Shown here in pieces: positions 1 to 10,054 of a DNA stretch of 29,414 bases. Each line of letters opens with the position of its first letter. Positions within the stretch are counted from its first letter, which is position 1. This DNA comes from a virus. The stretch covers positions 1 to 29,414 of IMG/VR virus record IMGVR_UViG_3300027733_001717; one strand, given 5' to 3'. A program made the translations under genes and the position numbers. The notes beneath the pieces are model-generated. The model worked only from the letters and a program-made list of their open reading frames with translations, had not been told where the DNA came from and ran no database searches.

Positions 1-770
1 ACTCTAAAATCAATTCTATTTCAGTATTAGAATCTAATAACGTTAGAATATTTGATACGTTAGTACAGAAAAATATAGGTGGTAGATCTTTTGCGTTTTG
101 TCCATGGGGTACTGAGCTCAGTGATATACCTAATGTCGATGTAGTTGTTGGTCATTTTGAATTGTTAAACTTTAAAATGAATACCAATATGCATTGTGAT
201 CATGGCTGGGATGGATTAAGCCTTCTAGATAAATGTCATACTGTTTTAACTGGGCATTTTCACTTACGTCAGGAAAGAGTATATAAAGACAGTAAAGCGG
301 TTATATACCTTGGTTCACCTCTTGAGCTTGATTGGGGAGATAGAGACGGTCAAAAAGGTATAACTATAATCAACACCAGAAAGCTTGAAACAACGCTTAT
401 AGAAAACACTGTATCATCAAAGCATGTTAAGGTAAGTATATCTGAACTACAAAATGGAACAGTAGCTTTGAAAGCTCTTAAAGGTTCACTACATTCAAAT
501 TATGTAAAGATTATTGTAGATGTTAAATTTGACGGAGCTAATGTAGATGCTTTATTAACAAAGTTTAACTCGTATCAGCCTCTACAATTAAAAGTTGATT
601 ATGATGTACCTAGTGATATTACTGTTGTAGGTGAGCTTGAAGAAACAAGATTAATATCAATTGAAGATACATTGAAAGAATATATAGATTTACTAGAAGT
701 ACAAATTTCAAAGAAACATGTTTTTGATAAATGTGTAGAATACTACAAAACATTTCAAACTATTAACTAA
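1..770 (+). CDS. 47: Recombination endonuclease subunit gp47 (SbcD/Mre11-like), 5' partial
   Basis: Nuclease subunit of the phage gp46-gp47 (Rad50-Mre11-like) complex, which resects DNA ends for recombination-dependent replication. The open frame runs in from the left edge (first full codon at base 3) and gives about 255 residues; T4 gp47 is about 340, so the N-terminal metallophosphoesterase motifs lie outside. Visible motifs are VVVGHFE (near base 145) and LTGHFH (near 246), the latter matching the Gx-H metal-ligand motif of Mre11/SbcD. The internal ATG at 162 is not the true start, because homologous coding continues upstream of it. The gene ends 4 bases before gp46, the same 47-46 order as T4. 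No SD sequence precedes the next gene. Identification is firm from the motif and the partner. Confidence 0.9.
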   Translation, partial: SKINSISVLESNNVRIFDTLVQKNIGGRSFAFCPWGTELSDIPNVDVVVGHFELLNFKMNTNMHCDHGWDGLSLLDKCHTVLTGHFHLRQERVYKDSKAVIYLGSPLELDWGDRDGQKGITIINTRKLETTLIENTVSSKHVKVSISELQNGTVALKALKGSLHSNYVKIIVDVKFDGANVDALLTKFNSYQPLQLKVDYDVPSDITVVGELEETRLISIEDTLKEYIDLLEVQISKKHVFDKCVEYYKTFQTIN

Positions 771-774
771 TAAT

Positions 775-2583
775 ATGAAGCAAATTATTTTAAAAAATAT
801 AAAGATAGAAAATTTTCTATCTGTTGGTAGTAATGCTCTTGAACTACCTCTAGATAATAATGTAAATATTATTACTGGTAGAAACTATGATAAAGAAGAT
901 AGTAAGAATGGTGTAGGTAAATCTACTATAACTGATGCAGTGCACTTTGCTTTGTACGGTACACCTCTTAGAGATATTTCAAAAGAACAAACTGTAAATC
1001 ATACCACAGGTAAAAATTGCAAAGTAGAATTGTCTTTTGTAGTAAAGACAGAATGTACTCAAGATGAGTATGTGATTGTAAGAAGTATATCACCTACAAA
1101 GTGTTCTATTTACAAAAATAAAGAAAACGTAACTCTGTCAACCATGGCAAAGTCTACTGAGTATCTACAAGATCTTATAAATTGTAGTAGTAAAGTATTT
1201 CAAAATTCGGTAGTAATGTCAATTAATAATACTGTGCCGTTTATGGCGCAGAGTAAAGTTGATAAAAGAAAGTATATTGAAAACATGCTTCAATTAGAAG
1301 TTTTTTCTCAAATGCTTTTAAGAGCTAGAGAAGATTATAATGAATTAAAACATGGTTATGATTTAGCTAGATCTAAGCATACTAATAATCTTAATATGTT
1401 TTCTAATATTGAAAAGCAGATTAATATTTTTGATATTGAAAAACAAGACAGTATTGCAAAGATTGAATCATCACTTGATGAAAAAAATAAAACTCTTGTA
1501 GAGTTAGAAAGTAGTCTATTAAAGTTAGGTAAGACGTCTGTTACTGTTCAAGATTTTACAGAAGATATTAAAAAAATTGAAGATAAGTGTGTTAAATTAA
1601 ACGCTAAACGTAAAGAGCTAATAGAAAAGAAAGCACAAACACTTACAGAGAAAAAAATCTTAAAAGAACAATTAAAGCAATTACTTGACTCTACTAAACC
1701 GTGCCCTACATGCAAGAGAGCTTTTGATGTAGATAGTAATTGTGATCATCTAACAGAAAATTTAAAAACTCAAATTAATAATATTGATGAAACAGCTTTT
1801 AACGGGAAGTTAGAAGAACTTGACGAACTATACGACAAACTTCGAACTGGTTTGAAGAGTATAGAAACAAAACAGAACGACAATAGAAACAGTGTATCTA
1901 CATTTCAACGAGCTGAGGTAGTATTAACTACAAAAATTGAAAATGTAAAAGAGTATATAACAGATTTAAATTTAAGTTTAAAGCAAAAACAATCTGATAC
2001 AAACACGTTACTAAATGAACAAAAAGAACAAATACAAAAAGACATAAACTTATCTGAGATAGATGTCAATAATATTGAAAGTGAACTTAAAATACTAGAT
2101 TGTGTAAAGTATGTCCTTTCTGAAGAAGGTGTAAAGTCATTTCTTATCAAGAAAATATTGAAAGTATTAAACAGTAAGATCAATTTTTATCTATCTCATT
2201 TACAAGCTCCTGTAAAGTGTGAGTTTAATGAATTTTTTGAAGAGTGTATTACAGATGAGAAGAAGAATGAATGCTCATATTTTAATTTTTCAGGTGGGGA
2301 GAGAAAGCGTATAGACCTAGCGTGTTTATTTGCGTTTATGGACATGAAAAGACTGCAAGGTGAAACAGTGTTTAATACTACGTTCTATGATGAATTGTTA
2401 GACTCATCGCTTGATGATAAAGGTGTAGAACTCGTCTTGGACCTACTTGTTCAACGTAATAAAGACTTTGGTGAAGGTAGTTATATAATAACACATCGAG
2501 GTCAGTCATTATTAAATCGTGTAGACAAGATTATTAATCTTGAAAAACGTAACGGTGCAACCTATTTATTACAAGATATCTAA
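775..2583 (+). CDS. 46: Recombination endonuclease subunit gp46 (SbcC/Rad50-like ATPase)
   Basis: SMC-type ATPase that drives the gp47 nuclease. At 602 residues it is slightly longer than T4 gp46 (about 560). The order of motifs is the Rad50 one: N-terminal Walker A (NGVGKST, residues 45-51), a long charged coiled-coil region (about 180-440) interrupted by a zinc hook CPTC (C310, C313), the ABC signature FSGGERKR (505-512), and Walker B ending in Asp539-Glu540 (FYDELLD) followed by the D-loop. A late ITHR motif fits the switch histidine. It starts 4 bases after gene 47 and ends 6 bases before the next gene, so the pair is probably co-transcribed and coupled in translation. Nothing is missing from the catalytic set. 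Confidence 0.95.
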   Translation: MKQIILKNIKIENFLSVGSNALELPLDNNVNIITGRNYDKEDSKNGVGKSTITDAVHFALYGTPLRDISKEQTVNHTTGKNCKVELSFVVKTECTQDEYVIVRSISPTKCSIYKNKENVTLSTMAKSTEYLQDLINCSSKVFQNSVVMSINNTVPFMAQSKVDKRKYIENMLQLEVFSQMLLRAREDYNELKHGYDLARSKHTNNLNMFSNIEKQINIFDIEKQDSIAKIESSLDEKNKTLVELESSLLKLGKTSVTVQDFTEDIKKIEDKCVKLNAKRKELIEKKAQTLTEKKILKEQLKQLLDSTKPCPTCKRAFDVDSNCDHLTENLKTQINNIDETAFNGKLEELDELYDKLRTGLKSIETKQNDNRNSVSTFQRAEVVLTTKIENVKEYITDLNLSLKQKQSDTNTLLNEQKEQIQKDINLSEIDVNNIESELKILDCVKYVLSEEGVKSFLIKKILKVLNSKINFYLSHLQAPVKCEFNEFFEECITDEKKNECSYFNFSGGERKRIDLACLFAFMDMKRLQGETVFNTTFYDELLDSSLDDKGVELVLDLLVQRNKDFGEGSYIITHRGQSLLNRVDKIINLEKRNGATYLLQDI

Positions 2584-2589
2584 ATAAAT

Positions 2590-3828
2590 ATGGAATATAA
2601 AGCTCACGAGTATAATGTAAGGAACGTTATTGGTGCACCAATAGGTTTACCATTGAATATACCATCATCAATGTTGCTAGCGCCTGATTTTGCAGGAAAT
2701 CAAAAAAAGAAATCTGATATTACGGATGTTCCAGGTGCTAAATTACCACGAGCTATAAATTACCTTGCTGATTACGGTGGTTGTGCTCTTTGGAGATGTT
2801 TAGGACCTAACTTTGTTATAAATTTATATGAAAAAGGTGTAGTGCATGAACTCACACAAATGGTTTTGGATGAGAGGTTTTATCATGGTATAAAAGCTGT
2901 TAAACTTCAACGTCAAGCAACACCTATACAGCTTCAATTTGCACAACAACTTAAAAAGTTAAGTGAAAAGATGGGGTTTAAAATAATATATGAAGTTGAT
3001 GATATCGTCTTAGGTGAAGATATACCTCTTTATAATAAAAATAAAGGTGCGTTTATGCCTACAGAAATACGCAATAGCATTATTGAGATAATGCAACTTG
3101 CAGATGAGATTACAGTTCCATCAGAGTTTATGAGAGATTATTATATCTCTAAGACAGGCAATACAAAAGCTACTTATATACCAAATTATCTTTTCAGGTG
3201 GTGGTGGGATAGATATTACAATCTTGGTGATAGAGTCAAGTTGTATGAAAGGAATAAAAAGAAACCAGTTATTGCAGTCTTTGCTTCCGGTACACATGTT
3301 GATGTAACCGGTAGAGCTAATTTTGTCGATGACTTTTCACCGGTAGTGCAGCAAATAATACACACCCGTACAATGTATAAGTGGGTGTTTTACGGGTCGT
3401 TTCCGTTTCAGGTTAAACCTTTCATTGAAAAAGGTGAGATGGAATTTAGACCATGGACAAAATTGCCGGATTATGCTCGTGCTGTAGCTGAATCTGGCGC
3501 TCAGCTTACGTTTGCAGCATTATTAGATAATAATTTCAATAATGCTAAGAGTAATATTAAATTGACAGAAGCTGGGGCAGTTGGTATACCATGCGTATGC
3601 CCTGATCTTGCCCCATATAAAGAAGCCCTCTTGAAATACAAGACAGGTGATGAATTTATTGACTCAATAAAATGGGCTTTAAAAGATCAAACACGTTACG
3701 CAGATATATGCAAAAAATCTAGAGCTCATGCAGAAACATACTGGCTTGAGAGTGAATGTAATATAGAAAAAACGGTTGAGGCTTATTTTACCCCGTTTGG
3801 AAGCAAGGAACGTAAATATCTTATCTAA
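2590..3828 (+). CDS. Glycosyltransferase, GT4-like
   Basis: Predicted sugar transferase of 412 residues. The middle region reads like a Rossmann-type GT-B protein ([11 protein letters not shown], then [10 protein letters not shown] and [10 protein letters not shown]). The C-terminal half carries the GT4-type donor-site pattern [16 protein letters not shown], with Glu327 in the place of the second Glu of the usual E-x7-E motif region and a Gly-x-Pro turn after it. The stop codon shares one base with the start of the GDP-mannose dehydratase gene, so the protein is produced together with the GDP-sugar enzymes. Its donor could be GDP-mannose or GDP-fucose, which is inferred from context only. The acceptor (virion protein, host glycan or modified DNA) cannot be told from the sequence. 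Confidence 0.75.
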   Translation: MEYKAHEYNVRNVIGAPIGLPLNIPSSMLLAPDFAGNQKKKSDITDVPGAKLPRAINYLADYGGCALWRCLGPNFVINLYEKGVVHELTQMVLDERFYHGIKAVKLQRQATPIQLQFAQQLKKLSEKMGFKIIYEVDDIVLGEDIPLYNKNKGAFMPTEIRNSIIEIMQLADEITVPSEFMRDYYISKTGNTKATYIPNYLFRWWWDRYYNLGDRVKLYERNKKKPVIAVFASGTHVDVTGRANFVDDFSPVVQQIIHTRTMYKWVFYGSFPFQVKPFIEKGEMEFRPWTKLPDYARAVAESGAQLTFAALLDNNFNNAKSNIKLTEAGAVGIPCVCPDLAPYKEALLKYKTGDEFIDSIKWALKDQTRYADICKKSRAHAETYWLESECNIEKTVEAYFTPFGSKERKYLI

Positions 3829-4859
3829 TGAAAACAGCAGTAATAACAGGCATTACAGGTCAGGATGGGTCGTATCTAACAGAACAGTTACTTGAAAAAG
3901 GTTACGCTGTTCACGGTATGATGCGTAGATCATCATCATTTAATACACACCGTATTGAACATATTTACTCGCATGAGAATTTAAAATTACATTACGGTGA
4001 TTTGACTGATACAGGTAGTATATATTCTTTATTAGAGCTTATTGAGCCTGATGAAATATACAACCTGGCAGCGCAAAGTCACGTTAAAGTATCTTTTGAT
4101 ATACCAGAATATACCGCACAAGTAGATGCGGTAGGCACATTGAGATTTTTAGATGCAATACGTAAAGTTGGTTTAGAAAAGAAAACAAGATTTTATCAAG
4201 CATCTACCAGTGAGCTTTATGGTAAAGTGCAGGAGACCCCTCAGACTGAAAAAACACCATTTTATCCAAGATCTCCATATGGTGTAGCAAAAATGTTTAG
4301 TTACTGGAGTATTGTAAATCATAGAGAAGCTTACGGTCTTCATGCCTCTAACGGCATTCTATTTAATCATGAATCCCCAAGGCGAGGTGAAACGTTTGTT
4401 AGTAGAAAAATAACACGTGCAGCGACTAGAATTGCAGTAGGATCACAATCTGTACTAAAGTTGGGTAATCTAGACGCTAAGCGTGATTGGGGATACGCTC
4501 CTGAATATACAGATATGATGTGGCGTATTCTACAGCAAGAAACTCCCGATGATTATGTTTGTGCTACAGGCGTGACTACTACAGTTAGAGATTTTTGCAA
4601 GTATGTATTTGATAGTCTTGGTGTTGAGATTGCGTTTAAAGGTACAGGGGTTGAAGAGGTTGGCTTCGACGTTAAGACAAACAAGACTTTAATAGAAATA
4701 GATCCTAGTTATTTTAGACCTACAGAAGTAGATCTTCTTTTAGGAGATTATACAAAGGCAAAAACAACATTAAATTGGCAACCAACAGTAAACGTAAGAG
4801 AACTTGCAAGTATAATGGTTGAGAGTGACCTCAAGCTAGCTAATAAAGAGAAAAATTAA
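3828..4859 (+). CDS. gmd: GDP-mannose 4,6-dehydratase
   Basis: Converts GDP-D-mannose to GDP-4-keto-6-deoxy-D-mannose, the first step to GDP-L-fucose. This is a cytosolic short-chain dehydrogenase/reductase (extended type). The 343-residue length is normal for bacterial Gmd (about 345-375). The NAD(P) binding loop GITGQDG is at residues 8-14. The family-typical [10 protein letters not shown] segment follows. The catalytic STSE (S126-E129) and YGVAK (Tyr151, Lys155) are all present. The gene overlaps the upstream glycosyltransferase by one base and stops 1 base before the GDP-fucose synthase gene, forming a compact operon. Phage copies of gmd occur in other T4-like marine phages. No defect is visible, so it should be active. 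Confidence 0.96.
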   Translation: MKTAVITGITGQDGSYLTEQLLEKGYAVHGMMRRSSSFNTHRIEHIYSHENLKLHYGDLTDTGSIYSLLELIEPDEIYNLAAQSHVKVSFDIPEYTAQVDAVGTLRFLDAIRKVGLEKKTRFYQASTSELYGKVQETPQTEKTPFYPRSPYGVAKMFSYWSIVNHREAYGLHASNGILFNHESPRRGETFVSRKITRAATRIAVGSQSVLKLGNLDAKRDWGYAPEYTDMMWRILQQETPDDYVCATGVTTTVRDFCKYVFDSLGVEIAFKGTGVEEVGFDVKTNKTLIEIDPSYFRPTEVDLLLGDYTKAKTTLNWQPTVNVRELASIMVESDLKLANKEKN

Positions 4860-4860
4860 T

Positions 4861-5781
4861 ATGAAAACAGTATACGTTGCAGGGCATACAGGAATGGTTG
4901 GTTCAGCAATATGCAAACGTCTTGAGCAAGATGGTGTTATTGTTTTAAAAAAAACAAGTAAAGAACTTGATCTTCGAGATCAACTTTCTACAAATACCTG
5001 GTTGCAAGAATCAAAACCTGATGCAGTAATTATAGCTGCAGCTAAGGTTGGAGGTATACATGCAAATAATACTTACCCTGCAGAGTTCATATATGATAAT
5101 TTAACTATAGCTTCTAACTTAATACACTCTTCTTATAAAGTAGGTGTTAAGAAATTAATATTTTTAGGTAGTTCTTGTATTTACCCTAAATTTGCAGAAC
5201 AACCTATCCAAGAAAGTTCATTATTAACATCACCTCTTGAACCTACAAATGAAGCTTATGCAATTGCCAAGATTGCAGCTCTTAAACTATGTCAGTACTA
5301 CAGAAAGCAATATGGTGTAGATTATCATAGTGTAATGCCTTGTAATCTTTTCGGTGAAGGTGATAATTATCACCCAGATAACAGCCATGTGTTACCGGGG
5401 TTGATTAGAAGGTTTCATGAAGCTAAAATTGACAACAAACAAGATGTAATAATGTGGGGCACCGGTACACCGTTGAGAGAGTTTCTATTTGCTGATGATC
5501 TTGCAAAAATAATAGTCAAACTTTTAGCAAAAACAGATTTGCCTGATTGGTTAAATATTGGTTCTGATGATGAGTACACCATTAGAGAGCTTGCAGAGAT
5601 GGTCAAGAACGTCGTAGGGTTTGCAGGAGATATAATTTTAGATTCTACAAAGCCAGACGGTACACCGAGAAAGAAGATGGATAACACTTTACTTAAAAAC
5701 ATTGTAGATGTTGAGTATACAGAGTTCACGAAAGGTTTAGAGCTTGCTTATAAAGATTTTCTACGTAGATATACTAAGTAG
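4861..5781 (+). CDS. fcl: GDP-L-fucose synthase (epimerase/reductase)
   Basis: Performs the 3,5-epimerisation and 4-reduction that turn the Gmd product into GDP-L-fucose, using NADPH. The 306 residues show GHTGMVG (G8-G14), the family segment AKVGGIHANN, the GSSCIYP active-site strand and the Tyr133-x3-Lys137 couple (YAIAK). The length is typical of WcaG/Fcl (about 310-320). It starts one base after the gmd stop codon. With gmd it makes a complete route from host GDP-mannose to GDP-L-fucose, which the two-domain glycosyltransferase at 8378 may use. The only close alternative is a related epimerase of another GDP-6-deoxyhexose, which the gmd pairing makes unlikely. Confidence 0.95.
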   Translation: MKTVYVAGHTGMVGSAICKRLEQDGVIVLKKTSKELDLRDQLSTNTWLQESKPDAVIIAAAKVGGIHANNTYPAEFIYDNLTIASNLIHSSYKVGVKKLIFLGSSCIYPKFAEQPIQESSLLTSPLEPTNEAYAIAKIAALKLCQYYRKQYGVDYHSVMPCNLFGEGDNYHPDNSHVLPGLIRRFHEAKIDNKQDVIMWGTGTPLREFLFADDLAKIIVKLLAKTDLPDWLNIGSDDEYTIRELAEMVKNVVGFAGDIILDSTKPDGTPRKKMDNTLLKNIVDVEYTEFTKGLELAYKDFLRRYTK

Positions 5782-5799
5782 AGCTCGTATAATATATGC

Positions 5800-8352
5800 A
5801 TGTATCGAAACGCATTTTACGATAATAAAGAAGGAACAATAAGACTTCGAACTTGGACAGAAGATGGTAAGCGTATTGATACAGACGTGCCGTTTAGTCC
5901 GTTTTTGTATACAGAATCAGCAACACCTGCTGACGCAACTAGTATTTTTCGTACTCACTTAAAGCGTAGAGTTTTTAAGAATAACATGGAGCGTAGTAAA
6001 TTTGTAAAAGAAACTTCTACGAGCCGTTTGTTCGGTAATATGTCTTGCGAGCAGCAGTTTTTACTTGAAGCGTTTAAAGAACAGGTAGGTGGTAAAGACT
6101 TTAGTAAATACCCATTAAAGATATATTCGTTCGATATTGAAACGTACTCCCCTAATGAGTTTCCAATACCTGAGTTAGCTAAAGACCCTGTAATACTAAT
6201 TACAATACATAATAATCTAACTGATGAAATTTTTAGCTGGGGTGTTGAAAAAGAATATAAACCTAAGAATGAAAAGGTAAAGTATTACTGCTGTCGTACA
6301 GAGTTTGAGATGTTTGAAAAGTTTATGAATTTCTGGAAGATAGACCCTCCAGATATTTTAGTAGGGTGGAACTCTGAACGATTTGATATTCCATATATTA
6401 TAAATAGAGCTCGTGGGTTGCTGGGTGATGAATTTATAAATCAACTTTCACCTGTTGGAAAATTATACTATAAACCTATTATGGATAATTTTGGTAGAAA
6501 TACAGGAAAATGGATTATATATGGTTTGAGTTGTCTTGACTATATGGAGATATATAGAGCGTATGCAAAAGGTGAACGTGAATCTTATTCTCTTAACTAT
6601 ATCGGTGAGTATGAATTAAAGGAAGGTAAATTAGCAATCAATGCTACAAATCTCTCTAACCTTGCTAATGAAGATTGGGAAAATTTTGTAGACTACAATA
6701 TTCAAGATGTACAGCTTCTTGTAAAACTAGAAGCAAAATTAAACTATCTTCGAATTGTACGCCTACTTGCGTATAAGGGTTGCACTAACTTTGAAGCAGC
6801 ATTAGGTAAGATTGCTATTGTAACAGGTGCAATGTATCTTCAGGCATACAAGCAGGGGTATGTTATACCCACCTTTAAAAATGAAGAGATTAGAGATACA
6901 CTCGTTGGTGGTTATGTTAGAGAGCCAGAACGCGGTCTCAAAAAAAGTATAGTAAGTTATGACGTTAACTCACTATACCCAAACACAATTATAACTTTAA
7001 ACATATCTGCAGAAACAAAGTTAGGTAAAATTGTGATTGGTGAATATGGTGTAGACGACAAACTGACAATTAGATTAGTAAACGGTAAGATACATGAGTT
7101 AACAGAAAAACAGTTTAAAGCTTTTATTAAAAAAGAAAAGATCTCAGTATCAAAAGCGGGGGTATTATATTCTCAAAAATATAAAGGTGTATGTCCGAAT
7201 CTAATTGACACTCTTTATACTGAACGTGTTGAAGCTCAAAAACAAAAGTTAACTCTTGAAAAGAAGAAAAAGTTAAATGAAGAAGAAAAAGCTACTGTAG
7301 AATATCTTGACACTCTACAGTATACGATTAAGATTCTACTCAATTCAATTTATGGTACTTTTGCAAACAAATATAGTGCGTTTATGGATATTGACAACGC
7401 GTCGTCAATCACAAAAACAGGTCAAGCGGTAGCGAAAGAAGGAGCTAAGATACTAGACCAATTTATTCAAAAAACATATGGTGTAGAGTCTTCTTGTGTT
7501 ATTGCAGGGGATACAGACAGTGTATACATTACTATACAGCCAATTTTAGATAAATTAGAACTGCCGCTAGCTGTAGATAATTTAATAACAAAAAAAGTAC
7601 ATACAATTGTTGATGAAATTACAGAGGTAGTAAATAGGGAAATTAATAGTTGGGCTGGTACAGAATTAAATTCAAGCGATTCACGTTTTGTTTTCAAGAG
7701 AGAGGTAATTGCAGATGTAGGTACATTTTTGCAGAAAAAAAGATATATAATTCGTATCTTAGATAAGGAAGGGGTAGCAGTTGAAGGTGGTAAATTTAAG
7801 TATGTAGGTGTTGAGATAGCCAGAAGCACTATGCCTAAAAAAGTTAAAGAGATTGTTAAAGAAGTTTTAGAAAACGCTCTCTTGACTAACGACATTAAAG
7901 GTACCAATGACATTTATCGTCATGCATACGACACATTTATCTCATTACCGCTTGCAGAAGTAGCTTTTAGAAGTAGTATTCAGAATTACAATAAATACGC
8001 TGAAGGTGCTACCTTAGATAAATTTAACAAAGGTACACCATGTCACGTGAAAGCTAGTATAGCGTTTAATCTACTTTTAGAGAAGTTTAAATTGTCTGGT
8101 AAGTATGAAAAAATACAGTCAGGTCAAAAAGTAAAGTACTTCTACACAGCCAACAACCCCTATAGACTTGACGCTATTGCTTTTGTAACAGATTACCCAA
8201 AAGAATTTGAAAAGGTCAAGATTGACTATGAGAAAATGTTTTTAAAAATTGCAGCTCCTCCGGTAGAGCGTTTATATGAAGCTTTAGATTGGAGACTACC
8301 TCAAATTGGTAAAGAAGTACAAACTGATTTATTTGATCTATTCTGTATATAG
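5800..8352 (+). CDS. 43: DNA polymerase, family B (gp43)
   Basis: Replicative polymerase with proofreading exonuclease, 850 residues (T4 gp43 is 898). Exo I FDIE has Asp112 and Glu114, the same numbers as in T4 gp43. Exo II is GWNSERFDIPY and Exo III is YNIQDVQLL. Polymerase motif A is DVNSLYP (from Asp388), motif B is KILLNSIYG (from Lys511) and motif C is GDTDS (Asp571, Asp573). KKRY follows downstream. The last residues TDLFDLF match the clamp-binding tail of T4-like polymerases, so it should bind the clamp encoded at 19476. The start lies 18 bases after fcl, behind TATAATATATGC and no SD. The stop codon lies inside a 14-base-pair inverted repeat. Confidence 0.97.
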   Translation: MYRNAFYDNKEGTIRLRTWTEDGKRIDTDVPFSPFLYTESATPADATSIFRTHLKRRVFKNNMERSKFVKETSTSRLFGNMSCEQQFLLEAFKEQVGGKDFSKYPLKIYSFDIETYSPNEFPIPELAKDPVILITIHNNLTDEIFSWGVEKEYKPKNEKVKYYCCRTEFEMFEKFMNFWKIDPPDILVGWNSERFDIPYIINRARGLLGDEFINQLSPVGKLYYKPIMDNFGRNTGKWIIYGLSCLDYMEIYRAYAKGERESYSLNYIGEYELKEGKLAINATNLSNLANEDWENFVDYNIQDVQLLVKLEAKLNYLRIVRLLAYKGCTNFEAALGKIAIVTGAMYLQAYKQGYVIPTFKNEEIRDTLVGGYVREPERGLKKSIVSYDVNSLYPNTIITLNISAETKLGKIVIGEYGVDDKLTIRLVNGKIHELTEKQFKAFIKKEKISVSKAGVLYSQKYKGVCPNLIDTLYTERVEAQKQKLTLEKKKKLNEEEKATVEYLDTLQYTIKILLNSIYGTFANKYSAFMDIDNASSITKTGQAVAKEGAKILDQFIQKTYGVESSCVIAGDTDSVYITIQPILDKLELPLAVDNLITKKVHTIVDEITEVVNREINSWAGTELNSSDSRFVFKREVIADVGTFLQKKRYIIRILDKEGVAVEGGKFKYVGVEIARSTMPKKVKEIVKEVLENALLTNDIKGTNDIYRHAYDTFISLPLAEVAFRSSIQNYNKYAEGATLDKFNKGTPCHVKASIAFNLLLEKFKLSGKYEKIQSGQKVKYFYTANNPYRLDAIAFVTDYPKEFEKVKIDYEKMFLKIAAPPVERLYEALDWRLPQIGKEVQTDLFDLFCI

Positions 8353-8363
8353 ATCAAATAAAT
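8327..8363 (+). terminator. Inverted repeat across the gene 43 stop codon, possible terminator
   Basis: ATTTATTTGATCTA (8327-8340) and TAGATCAAATAAAT (8350-8363) are perfect 14-base complements around a 9-base loop, followed by ATCTTTT. The left arm also codes for the clamp-binding tail of the polymerase. The stem is A/T rich, so its strength as a terminator is uncertain. Its position at a gene end with a short T run supports the reading. The right arm also contains AATAAATA, which resembles a T4 late promoter core. Confidence 0.5.
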
Positions 8364-8377
8364 ATCTTTTATAAGAT

Positions 8378-10054
8378 ATGCAAGACCTTTTACCGGAATA
8401 TAAAACTGAATCAGGTTACATTTACTTTACAATAACAAATGCAGGGTACATACAATTTGTTCTTAATTTCTGTAAAAGAAATAAAGAATTAAACACACTT
8501 AAAAAATTAATAATAGTTTGCACAGATAAAGAATCCTACAACCAACTAACCTACCTCGTTGATTGTATATGTGTATATTTTCCGTGCTTTATATCTAAAA
8601 CTCTTGAATCCTGGCATACAACAAACTATAAAGATATTGTTTTTAAGAAGCTAGATATCACAAAATGGGTTCTTCAATGGGCACAGTTAAACGATGTTAA
8701 ACGTGTCGTGTACCTTGATACTGATATGTGGTTGTATAAAGATTTTGTACCTGATCTTGAAAATTTTGTAGATAAAACATACGATATCGTAGATGTTATA
8801 ATGCAAGATGGTGAAAATTATGCTGATGAACCTTTTGAACCTACATACACAATAACACCGACAACAAGTACGCTTGAGGTTAAGAAATACTGCACACGTC
8901 TATGTACAGGTCTAATGATACTAAAACCTAATAATACTGTTACAGATATGCTTGACTATAAGAGCAATAGACTTGTAGATTGGTCTAAGTACGTAGGTAA
9001 TCAACCATTTTTAAATGACACTATTGATGCTTATCAAATTACGGCAATAGCTCTACCAAGACGTCTAGCAATAAATGGTAGCATATTCAACACTAGCGAT
9101 ATAGCAAGTAGTAAGGATAAACTTGAACTCGAACTAAATAAACTGAAGTGTAGTGATACATGGTTATTACATTACACATATTCTATTGGTGTTGCAAAAA
9201 TAGAAATGATGTCTTTATTAGGTCACTGGGCTCTGTCTACTGCTGAAACTCAAGCTTTTTTAGGTAAAAGTACAGGTCGTCCAGATCTATATGTAAGATG
9301 CCCTGACGGATTTGCAAATCAGCTGAGAATTCTACTTGCAGGAGTTTATCTAATGCAAACTAATAGTATAAACAGCTTTACAATTGAATGGGTGTTAAAC
9401 AATCATAATAATGTAAATTTTTTAGATTATTTTGAAAAACCACCAGGTGTTGTTATAAAAGATATTGATAGTAGTATTGACGATGAAAAAATTATTAAAA
9501 CTTGTAGTTTTGAATACTTAATTAACAAATACGCTAAACGAGGCACGCTATGGAATACAGCACTTAGTGTAGCTTTAAAGTATTTAATTATAAAAAGAGA
9601 TGTACAACTAGAAGTTGATAGTTTCGTTAAACAAAACAAGATCAATGAATCCCTTGGTGTTCACGCAAGACGTACATGCAAGACAGCTCTACTAGAAGGT
9701 GTACACGATAGAAGTTTACCTCTTACAAACACTGAAATTCTATCCATCTGTAGATCGTTTACAAAAGTGTATGTCGCAACAGATAATAAAGAAACACAAG
9801 ACTACTTCATCAAGGAATTAAACGAATCCGTTGTAGTATACAAGCCTATCATACATGGAGCGGAGCATTTTCCGTATGATGAATATAGTAGAGATGGTGT
9901 ACAGAGATACACAGACGGTAAGCACAATATAATGGACTTCTTATCACTAAAACAGTGTAGAACTTTTTTAGGTAGCAATGAAAGTGCTTATTCGTTACTA
10001 TTATTTCATTGGAGAAAAAATAGTAACGACTACCATGTCTTTGGTAAACTATAA
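8378..10054 (+). CDS. Two-domain glycosyltransferase: GT-A N-terminal half, fucosyltransferase-like C-terminal half
   Basis: 558 residues that appear to be a fusion. The N-terminal half (about 1-290) has the metal-binding DxD of a GT-A enzyme in YLDTDMW (Asp114, Asp116), as in GT8-like and nucleotide-diphospho-sugar transferases. The C-terminal half starts near CPDGFANQLR (about residue 308), a pattern seen at the N-terminus of alpha-1,2- and alpha-1,6-fucosyltransferases. It continues with LGVHARRTCK (His429, Arg431, Arg432), close to the HxRRxD GDP-fucose site, then DFLSLKQCRTFLGSNES, the family's C-terminal donor-site motif. The expected Asp after HxRRx is Cys434 here. GDP-fucose is made by gmd-fcl just upstream. 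The acceptor is unknown. Fold assignment is by eye and moderately secure for both halves. Confidence 0.7.
   Translation: MQDLLPEYKTESGYIYFTITNAGYIQFVLNFCKRNKELNTLKKLIIVCTDKESYNQLTYLVDCICVYFPCFISKTLESWHTTNYKDIVFKKLDITKWVLQWAQLNDVKRVVYLDTDMWLYKDFVPDLENFVDKTYDIVDVIMQDGENYADEPFEPTYTITPTTSTLEVKKYCTRLCTGLMILKPNNTVTDMLDYKSNRLVDWSKYVGNQPFLNDTIDAYQITAIALPRRLAINGSIFNTSDIASSKDKLELELNKLKCSDTWLLHYTYSIGVAKIEMMSLLGHWALSTAETQAFLGKSTGRPDLYVRCPDGFANQLRILLAGVYLMQTNSINSFTIEWVLNNHNNVNFLDYFEKPPGVVIKDIDSSIDDEKIIKTCSFEYLINKYAKRGTLWNTALSVALKYLIIKRDVQLEVDSFVKQNKINESLGVHARRTCKTALLEGVHDRSLPLTNTEILSICRSFTKVYVATDNKETQDYFIKELNESVVVYKPIIHGAEHFPYDEYSRDGVQRYTDGKHNIMDFLSLKQCRTFLGSNESAYSLLLFHWRKNSNDYHVFGKL

Noticed and set aside
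162-164. ATG as the start of gene 47
   Set aside because: Homologous coding sequence, including the VVVGHFE strand, continues in frame upstream to the window edge.
2583-2590. AATAAATA as a late promoter before the glycosyltransferase
   Set aside because: The motif overlaps the start codon, so a transcript from it would begin inside the gene. It is better explained as an A/T-rich start region.
7467-7913. A 148-codon minus-strand frame
   Set aside because: It lies fully within the DNA polymerase gene across motif C and is a shadow of its codons.
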